From NCBI RefSeq assembly GCF_003058195.1, contig NZ_QBUH01000004.1, forward strand, positions 186,001 through 250,000: a stretch of 64,000 bases of DNA, read 5' to 3'. Below the pieces are notes generated by a model. It was not told where the DNA came from. It worked only from the letters and a program-made list of their open reading frames with translations, and did not search any database. Below, piece after piece: positions 51,918 through 62,300 of the stretch (within the stretch, counting starts at the first letter, position 1; each line of letters begins with the position of its first letter). A program made the position numbers and the translations under genes. Source of the stretch: Elizabethkingia sp. YR214. Its GTDB lineage: Bacteria; Bacteroidota; Bacteroidia; Flavobacteriales; Weeksellaceae.

Positions 51918-52640
51918 TTAGTTTCCGGCAATAAGTCCGCCGGAATATTTGTCAAAAAAATCATTTCTGTATACTTCTCCAATAGGAATTTCATGTTCAC
52001 CAATATAAATAGTATGACTGTCAAAAGATTCAATATGCTGCATGTTTACCACATAAGATTTACTAACACGCAGAAAAAGAGGAGACGAAATCTTTTGATG
52101 AATAGTTTTGAGATTCATTGCTGTGATAAGCTTTTGATTTTGTGTATGAATAATGACATAATCTTTAAGACCTTCAATAAACATAATATCGTCAAGCTGA
52201 ATTTTATAATATCTTTTATCTGCCTTTATCATTAGAGAAGCATCATTGCTGCTCTCAACTGTGTTTTTTACCGTAGCCTGGGAAAACAGTTCTTTGTACG
52301 AAATAGCTTTGTCAATCGCTTTTTTTAATCTTTGCTTTTCTACAGGTTTCAACAGATAATCTATAGCATCCAGTTCATAGCTTTTCAGTGCATACTGAGG
52401 ATAGGCGGTTGTAAAGATAATCAGAGTATCCTCCGGAACCATTTCTGCAAATTCCAATCCCGTTACTTTAGGCATTTGTATATCCAGAAATATCAAATCG
52501 GCCTTATTTTCTTTAAGAAAGCTAAGAGCAGTGAGAGCATTAGAAAACTCTCCCAGTATTTCAACGGGAGATACTTCATTAATCAAAGATCTCATCTCTT
52601 CTCTTGCCAGTGGCTCATCATCTATTATTATACAGTTCAT
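51918..52640 (-). CDS. LytTR-family response regulator
   Basis: A 240-residue regulator. The receiver domain has phosphoacceptor D53 (LIFLDIQMPKVTGLEFA) and the conserved lysine in YLLKPVEKQRL. The LytTR domain follows (about 140-235; FLRVSKSYVVNMQHIESFDS; IGEHEIPIGEVYR). It shares 4 nt with the kinase gene. The next gene on the strand is susC, so it probably controls SusCD expression. Confidence 0.92.
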   Translation of the reverse strand: MNCIIIDDEPLAREEMRSLINEVSPVEILGEFSNALTALSFLKENKADLIFLDIQMPKVTGLEFAEMVPEDTLIIFTTAYPQYALKSYELDAIDYLLKPVEKQRLKKAIDKAISYKELFSQATVKNTVESSNDASLMIKADKRYYKIQLDDIMFIEGLKDYVIIHTQNQKLITAMNLKTIHQKISSPLFLRVSKSYVVNMQHIESFDSHTIYIGEHEIPIGEVYRNDFFDKYSGGLIAGN

Positions 52641-53707
52641 AAAGATAGGGGGATTGTTAAATTTACAATATATTCTGTTTCTGTTGATATAATATCCAGA
52701 CTGTACTGATTCTGGTACAGCAATTCCAGTCTTCTTTTAATATTCTTAAGTCCTAAGCCTCCATAATGGTCTTCTTCCAGAGACAAATCCGGACTTACAG
52801 AGTTTCGGCAAGTGAAAATTAATCTGGAATTTTCTACAGTAAAATCAATTATAATATAAGTACTATTATCTGCAAGATCTACACTATGTTTAACAGCATT
52901 TTCTACAAAAGTGGTAAACAGGTTTGGGGGAATGAAAATATTGTTGAAGGATCGGATATCCTGATTGTGATTGATTACAGCAGTAAAGTTTTCACGCCTT
53001 AACTCTTCAAGATTCAGGAAATTAGAAAGTGCATTGATCTCGTCTGTAAGCGGAGTTGTCTTATCATTGTTTTCATAAAGCTGATAACGCAGAAAACTCG
53101 AAAGTTTCATAAGTACCTCTGTAGCTTGCTCCGGATTTTTTCTGATCAATGCTTTTACATTATTCAGCATATTGAAAAGGAAGTGCGGATTAATCTGATT
53201 TTTTAATACATCCAGTTCCATCGAAAGAGAAAGGTTTTTCAGTTCCGAAATTCGTTCATTATCCTTTATCCATCTTTGGAATAACTTCAAAGTTGTGGTT
53301 GTTAAGATAATTGGTGTAGAAATAATGATACCGCCATACAGACTTTTATCTTCCCGAAGTTTAAGCGAAGTGCTGTTATAGATAATATAACTTATAAAAG
53401 ATAAACTGACAGCAACCAGAATAACAAGCAGAAGCAGATACAGCAGATATTTAGATCTGAAAAAGAAATATGGCACCAGAATATACATGTTGACATAAAA
53501 CATGGCAATAAATACAGACCAGCCTAGCAAAACCATATAGAATTTATAAATCTGTGAAGAATCTGATGTTAGCTTGGGGTTGCTGCTATAGAATAAAAGG
53601 AAAAGTCCGATGTTAAAAATAACATGGCGAATAACCCTGTAGCGATCCTCCACAAGGAATTTAATAAAACCATTGACCTGAATATCCTGAGCATCTTCCA
53701 TATTCAT
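52637..53707 (-). CDS. LytS-type sensor histidine kinase
   Basis: A membrane kinase with about four transmembrane helices, the motif VLKNQINPHFLFNMLNNVKA (phosphoacceptor His) and an ATPase domain ending in HYGGLGLKNIKRRLELLY. The frame opens at 53722, but a -7 element covers that codon; ATG 53707 (MNMEDAQ) or 53701 is more plausible. It overlaps the response-regulator gene by the usual ATGA. Confidence 0.9.
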   Translation of the reverse strand: MNMEDAQDIQVNGFIKFLVEDRYRVIRHVIFNIGLFLLFYSSNPKLTSDSSQIYKFYMVLLGWSVFIAMFYVNMYILVPYFFFRSKYLLYLLLLVILVAVSLSFISYIIYNSTSLKLREDKSLYGGIIISTPIILTTTTLKLFQRWIKDNERISELKNLSLSMELDVLKNQINPHFLFNMLNNVKALIRKNPEQATEVLMKLSSFLRYQLYENNDKTTPLTDEINALSNFLNLEELRRENFTAVINHNQDIRSFNNIFIPPNLFTTFVENAVKHSVDLADNSTYIIIDFTVENSRLIFTCRNSVSPDLSLEEDHYGGLGLKNIKRRLELLYQNQYSLDIISTETEYIVNLTIPLSL

Positions 53708-53719
53708 ATTATTAATTTG

Positions 53720-53727
53720 CAAAACTA
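53720..53727 (-). promoter_or_regulatory. -7 element of the kinase/regulator operon
   Basis: TAGTTTTG on the minus strand overlaps the first codon of the longest kinase frame (53722), implying a downstream start and a very short leader. Confidence 0.45.
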
Positions 53728-53885
53728 AAATATTCAGGAATATTATTTTAAAAATTATACAAACCTCTTATCCTTTTATACTAAATTCTAGATGGAGGTT
53801 TTTGTATAAAAAAAACAGGATTTGATATAAAAATAAGAATTGATGTGCTCTGTTTATCTTTTTTTGCTCATTATAATTTAATTGT

Positions 53886-54323
53886 ATGGCCTTAAAGGAA
53901 TTCACTGATTTATCGAATCTGATCCTGAGTGATAGTGCTTTAACAGAGCAACAGAAAGAAGAAAAAATAATACAGCTTGCAGACCTTACCCGTTTTATAG
54001 AATGTTATAACTCTTCTATAAAGGCTTCCGAATACGAGCTAAGGGGAAAAGTAAATGTAATTGTTGATGAAGGTAGAGACAAAGGAATTCTCTTTTGTGA
54101 TATCAATAGTCTGCACAATACAGTTTCATATACACAATTAGTTGCAGAGGCCAAAAGAAACCATGGCAGAGTTAAGGAATTATGGTTAGTCTTTGTACGG
54201 GAAAGAGAAACGGAAGATACGAGTCCTGCATTGGAGTTCATACAACAAGAAAATATAGGCTACATTTTTGACAAGCTTTTTTTATTTGACTTTTTTAAAA
54301 AACAAGTTCTTTCCCTGAACTAA
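53886..54323 (+). CDS. Conserved-looking hypothetical protein
   Basis: A 145-residue soluble protein with no signal or membrane segment and no family I recognise. The first half looks helical (SALTEQQKEEKIIQLADLTRFIE); the second half alternates strands and helices (VKELWLVFVRERET; YIFDKLFLFDFFKKQ). It is transcribed alone and followed by a strong terminator. The composition matches its neighbours, so it does not look foreign. Confidence 0.7.
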   Translation: MALKEFTDLSNLILSDSALTEQQKEEKIIQLADLTRFIECYNSSIKASEYELRGKVNVIVDEGRDKGILFCDINSLHNTVSYTQLVAEAKRNHGRVKELWLVFVRERETEDTSPALEFIQQENIGYIFDKLFLFDFFKKQVLSLN

Positions 54324-54348
54324 AAAATAACAAAACATAATGAAATAT

Positions 54349-54380
54349 AACCTGTTATTACTCATCGTAAATAACAGGTT
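54349..54380 (+). terminator. Rho-independent-type hairpin
   Basis: AACCTGTTATT (54349-54359) / AATAACAGGTT (54370-54380), an 11-bp perfect stem with a 10-nt loop, followed by TGTCTATTT. It is 26 nt after the stop at 54323. Confidence 0.75.
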
Positions 54381-54470
54381 TGTCTATTTATACCAATGCC
54401 TGCTTCTTTAACTTTTGTCCACTGGCTTTTTAAAACAATAATCAATGTTTTTTCAAAAAATTAAAAAGCT

Positions 54471-54478
54471 TATTTTTG
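54471..54478 (+). promoter_or_regulatory. -7 element of the mtgA transcript
   Basis: TATTTTTG lies 16 nt before the ATG at 54495, giving a leader of about 10 nt. A -33 element is not clear. Confidence 0.45.
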
Positions 54479-54494
54479 CGACATATTTCGACTT

Positions 54495-55145
54495 ATGTGG
54501 AAGTTTATTAAAAGAGTTATTTTTATTGTTATAGTCTTCAATATACTGGCAGTAATCTGGGGACGTTTTTTTAATCCACCCATTACATTTATCCAGCTGG
54601 GAGGACTTGCGGAATACGGAAAATTAGACCGCGATTATATTTCGTTCGACGAAATGGGAGATAATGTAAAGCTTGCCGTAATAGCCAGTGAAGATCAGAA
54701 CTACTTTAAGCACAATGGTTTCGACTTCAAAGCTATCGAAAGGGCAATGAAGCACAATGAAAAGAAAAATAAGAAAACCGTCCAGGGGGGAAGTACAATT
54801 TCTCAGCAGACAGCCAAAAATATATTCCTGTGGAACGGGAGAAGCTGGGTGCGTAAAGGTCTGGAGGTTGTTTATACTTTTATTATAGAGCACCTTTGGA
54901 ATAAGGATATTATCCTGGAACGCTACCTGAACTCTATTGAAATGGGGAGGGGAGTATTTGGTGTAGAGGCTGCTTCTAAATACTATTTTAATAAATCTGC
55001 AAAAGATTTAACGAAAAGCGAAGCTGCCTGGATTGCAGCTGTGTTACCAAATCCAAAGAAATATGATCCTAAAAATCCATCGCCGTATTTACAGAAAAAG
55101 CACAGCTGGATTATGAAACAAATGGGTTATATGAAGTTAAATTGA
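54495..55145 (+). CDS. mtgA: Monofunctional biosynthetic peptidoglycan transglycosylase
   Basis: Polymerises lipid II into glycan strands at the outer face of the inner membrane. The 216-residue protein has one N-terminal anchor (about 5-23) and a GT51 domain with the catalytic E66 (AVIASEDQNYFKHNGFD), KKTVQGGSTISQQTAKN and YLNSIEMGRGVFGVEAAS. There is no transpeptidase domain, as expected for MtgA. The SpecificRecomb gene follows after 19 nt. Confidence 0.94.
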   Translation: MWKFIKRVIFIVIVFNILAVIWGRFFNPPITFIQLGGLAEYGKLDRDYISFDEMGDNVKLAVIASEDQNYFKHNGFDFKAIERAMKHNEKKNKKTVQGGSTISQQTAKNIFLWNGRSWVRKGLEVVYTFIIEHLWNKDIILERYLNSIEMGRGVFGVEAASKYYFNKSAKDLTKSEAAWIAAVLPNPKKYDPKNPSPYLQKKHSWIMKQMGYMKLN

Positions 55146-55164
55146 TATCTTAGCAGTACAGATT

Positions 55165-57201
55165 ATGGGAAGGCTCCTCAGAAGAAACAAAGATAATTTT
55201 AACAATATTCTAAAAAAATATTTCGTTTTTAAAAACGAAACAAAGTCTTTAGAACCTCTTAAAGATGTATTTAACAGCATTGTTCAGGAGGATTTCGAGA
55301 TTTTTTTAGCCTATCTGAAGAACAATCCGGAGATATGCGATAATTTCGGATATTATATCCGGAATCTATTTGACGGAAAACCATTCAACTTATCCCTTAC
55401 TGAAGCCGGTATCCTTTCGGAAAATGCATTTTATCCGGAATTAAAGAAAAGAATACTAAACAAAATTCTGCCATCTGTAGATAACGAAAATTCTGTTTCT
55501 TATCTGGTAGATACCGTTTCTGTACATACCAAAAAAGATCTGGCCTATCTGAAAAATATTTCAGATGCTGAGATGGACGAACTCTTCAGGATTTTAAAAA
55601 TAGATAATTTTATTAGTAATCCGAAGGTAAAGAAAGAACTGATGTTCTCGATGAATATCCTGGCATGGCGAGTGATTGGTAATGCACTGGACGTAGATGT
55701 CGTAAGAATGGCACCAGAATACAGGAATTTTGACAATCCTTTCCTTGCATTGCAGAATGAGCTGGACTTGCTTTTAGAGGAGTTTAAAAATAATCCGGAA
55801 ATGGAATTGACCTCCAAATCCGAGATTTACAAGCAGATGAAAGTTTACCTGCAGCAATGTCAGGACTTTGTAAGTCTGGCTTTTAAAAATTCTTCAAAAT
55901 ATGGTATTTCCAGTAAGATTAACCAATCATTACTTAAGATTCAGCAGCAGTTACAGCGTATTTACGAGATTTTAAATATTCTGACAGTTGATAGTGACGA
56001 AGATAAATTGATAAAGTCTAAACGCTTTTTTTTCAATATTTTAGAATATAAATCACATAAAAATAACATTTCCGAATTGGTAGACGATAGCACACGTATG
56101 TTGTCGCACCTTATTACAAATCACACTGCTGAAACAGGAACCCATTACATTACTTCTTCTCGAAGAGATTATTTAGGAATGTTGTGGAAAGCCAGTGCCG
56201 GCGGAATTATTATCGGGATGTGTAGTATTCTGAAAGTTTTGTATGGTGATTTGGATACGAGCGAGTTTGGGCACGCAGCAATCTATGCAATGAACTATGC
56301 GATGTGTTTTGTAGTTATTTATCTAATGGGGTATACTATTGCTACAAAGCAACCGGCAATGACGGCTGCTACAATGGCAAAGGTACTTTCGGATAAAAAT
56401 AATAGTCAAAAAAATTATGTCGATTTTGCTCATTTTGTTTCTAAACTTTTCCGTAGTCAGTTTATAGCATTTGTAGGAAACGTATTTTTTACTTTCGGTT
56501 CGGCATTGTTATTTGTTTATATTCTGGACATTATTTTTAACTATAATTATGGTACATATAAGGCAGACAAGCTTTTCCTTAGTATTGACATGTTTCGGTC
56601 CAAGGCATTGCTTCATGCCAGTATAGCTGGAGTTTTCCTGTTTATATCCGGTATTATATCCGGTAATGTGGGGAATAATTCTGTTTTTTTTCAGATCCCT
56701 AAAAGAATTGCTAAAAACCCAATGATCAATTATTTTTTAGGTGACAAAACCGCGAAGAATCTTTCCAAATATTATGCGAAGAATTGGCCTGGTATTATGT
56801 CCAATTTTTGGTTTGGGGTATTTTTAGGAATAACAGGACCTATCGGAATATTTTTAGGATTAGATATCGATATCCGACATATTACATTTTCTACAGGTTT
56901 TTTTGCAACAGCACTGTATGGTAGAGGATTCTCGGTAGATGCTTATACTTTTTGGGTTTCTTTTTGTACGATTTGGTTAATCGGATTTTTCAATTTTGCT
57001 GTAAGTTTTGCATTGTCAATGCTGTTAGCTTTCCGCTCCAGAAAATTGAAATTGGGTGAAGTAAGACAGATTATTGTCGAGATCTTCCGTTATTTCTTCA
57101 AGAATCCGCTGAGATTCTTCCTGCCAATCCGTTCAAAACTAGATGGACGTGCAATGGATCTAATGAAGAGTACAAATACTACAAAAACTGAAGGTCACTA
57201 A
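55165..57201 (+). CDS. SpecificRecomb-family multi-span membrane protein
   Basis: A 678-residue protein. A soluble helical half (about 1-340) is followed by about seven transmembrane helices. Conserved family stretches include ETGTHYITSSRRDYLGMLWK, KASAGGIIIGMCSILK, YTIATKQPAMTAATMAKVL and GISGNVGNN-like residues near the fifth helix. The family carries the name 'site-specific recombinase' from one early report, but the topology does not fit a recombinase. It is 19 nt after mtgA, which suggests an envelope role. Its 3' end overlaps the convergent DUF721 gene by 23 nt. Confidence 0.85.
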   Translation: MGRLLRRNKDNFNNILKKYFVFKNETKSLEPLKDVFNSIVQEDFEIFLAYLKNNPEICDNFGYYIRNLFDGKPFNLSLTEAGILSENAFYPELKKRILNKILPSVDNENSVSYLVDTVSVHTKKDLAYLKNISDAEMDELFRILKIDNFISNPKVKKELMFSMNILAWRVIGNALDVDVVRMAPEYRNFDNPFLALQNELDLLLEEFKNNPEMELTSKSEIYKQMKVYLQQCQDFVSLAFKNSSKYGISSKINQSLLKIQQQLQRIYEILNILTVDSDEDKLIKSKRFFFNILEYKSHKNNISELVDDSTRMLSHLITNHTAETGTHYITSSRRDYLGMLWKASAGGIIIGMCSILKVLYGDLDTSEFGHAAIYAMNYAMCFVVIYLMGYTIATKQPAMTAATMAKVLSDKNNSQKNYVDFAHFVSKLFRSQFIAFVGNVFFTFGSALLFVYILDIIFNYNYGTYKADKLFLSIDMFRSKALLHASIAGVFLFISGIISGNVGNNSVFFQIPKRIAKNPMINYFLGDKTAKNLSKYYAKNWPGIMSNFWFGVFLGITGPIGIFLGLDIDIRHITFSTGFFATALYGRGFSVDAYTFWVSFCTIWLIGFFNFAVSFALSMLLAFRSRKLKLGEVRQIIVEIFRYFFKNPLRFFLPIRSKLDGRAMDLMKSTNTTKTEGH

Positions 57202-57472
57202 TCTTTTCTTCACCAATTACGCCACGGAATTTTTGTAAAAAAAAGGTCTTACGCATTCTGAAATCATTTTTCAGAAGAGGTGATTTAATTTTTATATCCA
57301 GCATACCGTTTTTCAGAGAAACACTGGTGATTTCCTGATAGAGAGATTCGTCCAGATAATCTTCAAGAAAATCCCGGATAGCAATAGCTTCCATTTTTTC
57401 TTCCAGTCCATATATCTTTATAAAAGACTGAACCAGCTCGGAAGACATATATTCACGTTTCTTTTTTTTCAT
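57179..57472 (-). CDS. DUF721 (DciA-like) small protein
   Basis: A 97-residue protein with a DUF721 core: MSSELVQSFIKIYGLEEKMEAIAIRDFLEDYL, then EITSVSLKNGMLDIKIKSPLLKNDF. DUF721 includes DciA, which helps load the replicative helicase in bacteria that lack DnaC. This short version keeps only the core. It lies 30 nt after recF on the same strand, the common recF-DUF721 pairing. Confidence 0.85.
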   Translation of the reverse strand: MKKKKREYMSSELVQSFIKIYGLEEKMEAIAIRDFLEDYLDESLYQEITSVSLKNGMLDIKIKSPLLKNDFRMRKTFFLQKFRGVIGEEKISDLQFL

Positions 57473-57502
57473 ATACTCATTCTTTTATGTAACCTGTTGG
57501 TT

Positions 57503-58582
57503 TCATAACTCAAAAATCCGGCTTTCCTCATTAATACGTTGTACAATAGATTGTGTACGATCCTTATGAGTATCGGTAATAAAAATTTGTCCGAAATTTT
57601 CTTTATTGACAAGTGCTATCAGCTGGCTTACTCTGCTATCATCCAGTTTGTCAAAAATATCATCCAGCAAAAGAATAGGTGATTTTCCGGTGATATCTTT
57701 TATCATCTGCATCTGCGCAAGCTTTAGGCTGATCAGAAAAGTTTTCTGCTGTCCCTGTGATCCTGTTTTCTTTAGTGGAAACTGACGCATAAGGAAGATA
57801 AGATCATCTTTATGAGTACCTCTCGAGGTATAAGTCAATATTCTGTCTTTCTCCAGATTCTGCACCAGAATTGCTTCGAAATCCTGGTCTGAAAGATCTG
57901 ACAGGTAATTAATTTCTATATCTTCTTTTCCATCAGAAATCAACTGATAAAACTTCTGTACGATAGGAGAGAACTTCTCATTGAAAGTCTTTCTTTTTTC
58001 GTGGATTATATTTCCGGATTTTATCAGATGGTGCTGATAAATGTCCAGAGAATCGGCATCGAAATAACGATTCTTCTGAAAAGCTTTTAATAGAGCATTT
58101 CTTTGTTGTATTGTTTTTTGGTATTGGATAATATGAAAAAGATATTCAGTATCAGTCTGAGAAATCATACCATCCAGAAATCTTCTGCGAGCTTCTCCCG
58201 AATCGGATATCAGATTATTATCATAAGGAGAAATAATGACTGAAGGCAGAAAACCTATATGGTCAGCAAGCCGCTCATACGACTTATCGTTTTTCTTAAT
58301 AATCTTCTTGGAGTTGAGAGGTTGCTGAACTTTTATAATATTTTCTTTTTCATCGTCAGCTACCACTGCTTCGATGTTGAAGAACTCTTCACCTTGCAAA
58401 ATATTGTTCTGATCTGTATTACCCAGAAAACTTTTTCCAACCGAAAGGTAATATAGTGCGTCTAATATATTAGTCTTGCCTACGCCATTGTTTCCAACAA
58501 AGCAATTGATTTGTGGTGAAAAGTCAAATTGACGAAAAGCATGATTTTTAAAATTGTTTAAGCGAATAGATTGTATCAGCAT
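57503..58582 (-). CDS. recF: DNA replication and repair protein RecF
   Basis: Binds gapped DNA and helps RecOR load RecA. The 359-residue SMC-like ATPase has Walker A FVGNNGVGKTNILDALYYLS (about 28-47), the signature GSQGQQKTFLISLKLAQ and Walker B PILLLDDIFDKLD. Length is standard. It is followed by DUF721. No dnaA, dnaN or gyrB is adjacent, so this is not an origin region. Confidence 0.96.
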   Translation of the reverse strand: MLIQSIRLNNFKNHAFRQFDFSPQINCFVGNNGVGKTNILDALYYLSVGKSFLGNTDQNNILQGEEFFNIEAVVADDEKENIIKVQQPLNSKKIIKKNDKSYERLADHIGFLPSVIISPYDNNLISDSGEARRRFLDGMISQTDTEYLFHIIQYQKTIQQRNALLKAFQKNRYFDADSLDIYQHHLIKSGNIIHEKRKTFNEKFSPIVQKFYQLISDGKEDIEINYLSDLSDQDFEAILVQNLEKDRILTYTSRGTHKDDLIFLMRQFPLKKTGSQGQQKTFLISLKLAQMQMIKDITGKSPILLLDDIFDKLDDSRVSQLIALVNKENFGQIFITDTHKDRTQSIVQRINEESRIFEL

Positions 58583-58614
58583 AGTTGGAAAAAACTTGGG
58601 TAAAGATACGACAA

Positions 58615-59367
58615 TCAGAATAATTTCAGAAGGAGATGAAACAAAAACGGAAGACCGCTAATCGTTTCTACTCCGAAAGAATAATAAGCATCAGACCTTG
58701 AAGGCTGAGCAAAATAAATAAGTATAAAACCAATAACTACAGACAGGAAATAGCATAATGCAAAATCCGGTTGTAGAGAAAAAACAGCAATGAGTGATGA
58801 AAAAAATAACAGCAAATAAGCCAGATATTTAGTGTTCTGAATACCAATAATCTGGGGGAATGTAGTAACAGTATCATATCGCATATCCCGAATGTCAAAA
58901 GGTAAAATAAGCCCCGATACCAAGAGAAAGGTGATGAAAAAAACATCCCATTGTATCACAGGCATTATAAGCCAGGAGTTGATCAGCGCCCATACAAGAG
59001 CCACATGAAAGATTTTGATAAACGGAATTTTTCTGATGAATGTATTGAGGAACTGACTATTATATAAAAAACCTAAAATGATGATAAGTAACCATTTAAT
59101 CAGTGATTCAGGATGATGCCTGTGGATGATTACAGTGACACAAAAGATAAAAGTTATTGTATTGAAGAGCAATACATAACTGAAAAGTTTTTTTGTCATT
59201 TGGTATTTTGTATACAAATACCCATTTAGAAAAGTAAGAAATATAAGAAGGATAAGAGCAGAACGGAATGGTATTCGCTCTGTCATAAAAAACAGCGTGA
59301 GCAAAGTTCCCATTAAAGAAACATAAATCTGACTGTCTACTATATATTTTTTAAGTAAATTTAACAC
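58615..59367 (-). CDS. UbiA-superfamily-like membrane protein
   Basis: A 250-residue protein with about eight transmembrane helices. It keeps the second Asp-rich motif of UbiA prenyltransferases (LPFDIRDMRYDTVTTFPQIIG, about 153-173) but the first (N/DDxxD) is replaced by FLNGYLYTKYQ, so normal prenyl transfer is doubtful. It may bind a polyprenyl diphosphate without catalysis or be a divergent enzyme. Its ATG is only 19 nt from the start of the divergent alpha-2-macroglobulin gene. The recF gene lies downstream after 32 nt. Confidence 0.75.
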   Translation of the reverse strand: MLNLLKKYIVDSQIYVSLMGTLLTLFFMTERIPFRSALILLIFLTFLNGYLYTKYQMTKKLFSYVLLFNTITFIFCVTVIIHRHHPESLIKWLLIIILGFLYNSQFLNTFIRKIPFIKIFHVALVWALINSWLIMPVIQWDVFFITFLLVSGLILPFDIRDMRYDTVTTFPQIIGIQNTKYLAYLLLFFSSLIAVFSLQPDFALCYFLSVVIGFILIYFAQPSRSDAYYSFGVETISGLPFLFHLLLKLF

Positions 59368-59386
59368 ACATCAAAAATAAATATTT

Positions 59387-62300
59387 ATGCAACGCATTGC
59401 CAAAATTTTTAGCCTGTTGTTGGCCATTTTATTGGGGGGCTCATTACACGCCCAGAATTATTATGACCAGCAGTGGAAAAAGATTAATGATAATTATGCA
59501 AAAGGAATGGTAAAATCCAATTTGCCTATTGTATTGGATATTCAGAAACAAGCTATGAAAGATAATAACACCATTGAACTAATCAATGCTTTGAAAGCAG
59601 AGTTTGTCATAGTTAACCAGACTCGTGACGATGAAAAAAATGATTCTGCGAGTCAGTTTTTTGATAAAATAAAAAAGCAGGAAAAGAATCTGAAAGGAGA
59701 TGAACTATTAGTATATCGTGCCTTACAGGTGAAGTTTGTTGATGATTATTTCCAGCGCAATCAATGGAAAATTCAAGACAGAACCAATATAGACAATCAG
59801 GATTTTGCTCAGATTGAAACATGGTCCAAACTGGATTACAAAAAGTATTTTACTCAGAATTTCGATGATCTTGGAAAGGTTAAAAATGAAATTCGTAAAA
59901 TATCCATGACCAAATACCAGAAATTATTTGCCAATACACAGGATATTGCTTACTTCCCATCTGTTCAGGACTGGATCACTTTGCAACATATAAACTTTTT
60001 AAAAAATAATGTATTATTTACACCAAATGAATTAAAAGCAAATAATGCTAAAATTCTGGAGATTTATAATGATCAGATTGCATCTAATTCGGGAAATCCT
60101 AAATTGTTTTATGAATACCTTAAAGCTCAATATGAAGTAAGCTTTGGCCAATTATCAGAAGCGGAAGCCCGTAAAAAATATGAAGTAATTGTGAATTCTT
60201 CCACAGATGGAGATTACAAAGTCTATATTCTGAATGATATAGCAGGAAGTCTGGCTTCTGCAACCCCTAAAGAGGCAATGTCTGTTTTGAAGAAAGCAAA
60301 GGAAATGTATCCTAAGAGCGAGTTTCAGAATAATATAAAAAATACAGAGAATAGCATTACAGCTCCGGCAATAACGGTAAGCTATGAATCGTTCACATTA
60401 CCTCAGCAACCCATTCACTTGTCTGTTAATTATAAAAATGCAGATGCCTTTGCTATGAATATTTATCAGGTAACTGATATGAATTCATTTATCAGCCATA
60501 TTAAAGACAGCTATAAGAATCCTTTGCTAAAGGTTGCAAAGCAACTCGTAAAAAAAGAAAATTATCAGCTGAAAAATACAGGAGATTATAAAAACCATAT
60601 TTCTTCCATAGAACTATCTGCATTGAAGAATGGGCTTTACATTGCCGAATATATTGTGGAGGGAAAATCTCAGGGAAGCTACTGGTTCTCTGTAACAGAT
60701 TCCCGTATTATTTATAATAAAATTTCGAATAACAGTGCGAATAATGTATTGAGGCTGATTAGCAGAAATAATGGTGAATCTAAAAAGAATATAGGTCTTA
60801 ATTTTTATGACTACAGCGAATACAATAAACCTGTAGCTAAATTTTCAGCTAAAACAGACCCACAAGGAATTTTTGTATTTCCGGAAAATAAAACCCGAAA
60901 TTACAAACGTTATTTGGTTGAAGATTCGGAGAAAAACATCAGCTTTATAGAAGCTTATGGTGGCGATTATTATGACCAGCCAAGGGTTGATGCTACCGAA
61001 AAAACAGCTCAGATATTTTTGGACAGAGCTATTTACAGACCTGGACAAACAGTCTATTTCAAGGTAATTAATACCCAGTATAGTAGCAAAAAAGAAACTG
61101 TTGTAATTGGGATGAAGCAAAAGATAAAGTTAGTAGATGCTAACGGTGAAGATGTTTCGGAACAGACATTTACAACTAATGAATTTGGTAGCTATAATGG
61201 CAACTTTATTTTGCCAAAAGGAAAACTAAATGGCCAGTTTATGCTGGAAACAGATGAAGGCTCTGTAGGGTTCAGAGTAGAAGAATACAAACGTCCGAAT
61301 TTCGAAATTACTTTTGAGGATATTAAAGGTGAATACAAATTTGGGCAAACCATTCATATGAAAGGTAAGGCTGTTTCGTTTTCAGGAGTTCCGTTAAGCA
61401 ATGCTACGCTGAATTATGAAATTAAGAAACAGGATATTCGTTACCGTTATTTCTATTGGTTCACACCAACTTCTAATGAAAATTCGATTCTGGGAACTGT
61501 TAATACCAATGAAAAAGGTGAATTCGATATTCCTGTTGATCTTAAAAAAGATGATAAGCTAAAAGGAATTCAGGTGAATGAGTATGTGGTAAATGCATCG
61601 GTAACCGATATCAATGGTGAGACACAGGAGAATTCTTCAACATTCCGTGTAGCCTCTGTAAGCCATTTTATAGAAGCTGAAGAAGTAAAGCCGGCTTTTG
61701 CGAATGAAAATATTAAAGTAAAAGTAGCGACTAAGAATTATAACAATCAGAAATTAGGAAAAAGCTATCAGGCAAAACTAAGTCTTTTAGAAGCTCCGGA
61801 CCGTATCTTCAGAAATAATTTTGAAGATTTTGTACAAGATATTTCTGTATTTTCTAAAGAGAATTTCATTCAGAAATTCCCACACGATTACTTTGATAAA
61901 TCCGAATTAGCGAAGAATAGAAAAGAGAAACAAACAGTACTGCAAAAAACAACTGCTGATGAAGAATTTAGTCTTGGGAAATTGGCGGCTGGAACTTACA
62001 AACTGGAATTCTATAATATTGAAGGGCAGGATACGATAAAGACAGAGAAAGTTTTCGAAGTATGGGACAGAAAATCTTTAGGTAACGGGCAGAAACCTTT
62101 CTTCAGATTAATGAATAATCAGAAAGATTATGCAAGAGGAGAAAAAGCTAAAGTATATCTGTATTCCTCAATCCCTGACGCTAAAGTATATGTGTATGTA
62201 CAAAACGGAAACGGGGAAACTAAAACCGAAGAAAAATACATTAAAAATGGTGTATTGGAGTACGAAATCGCAATTCCTACAGATTCCGCTATAAAGCAGC

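Noticed and set aside
55165-57201. 'Site-specific recombinase' as evidence of a mobile element
   Set aside because: The family name is historical. The protein is multi-span and has no recombinase catalytic motifs, and nothing nearby looks mobile.
57503-58582. recF as a marker of the replication origin
   Set aside because: No dnaA, dnaN or gyrB is adjacent and there is no cluster of DnaA boxes. In this phylum recF is often away from the origin.
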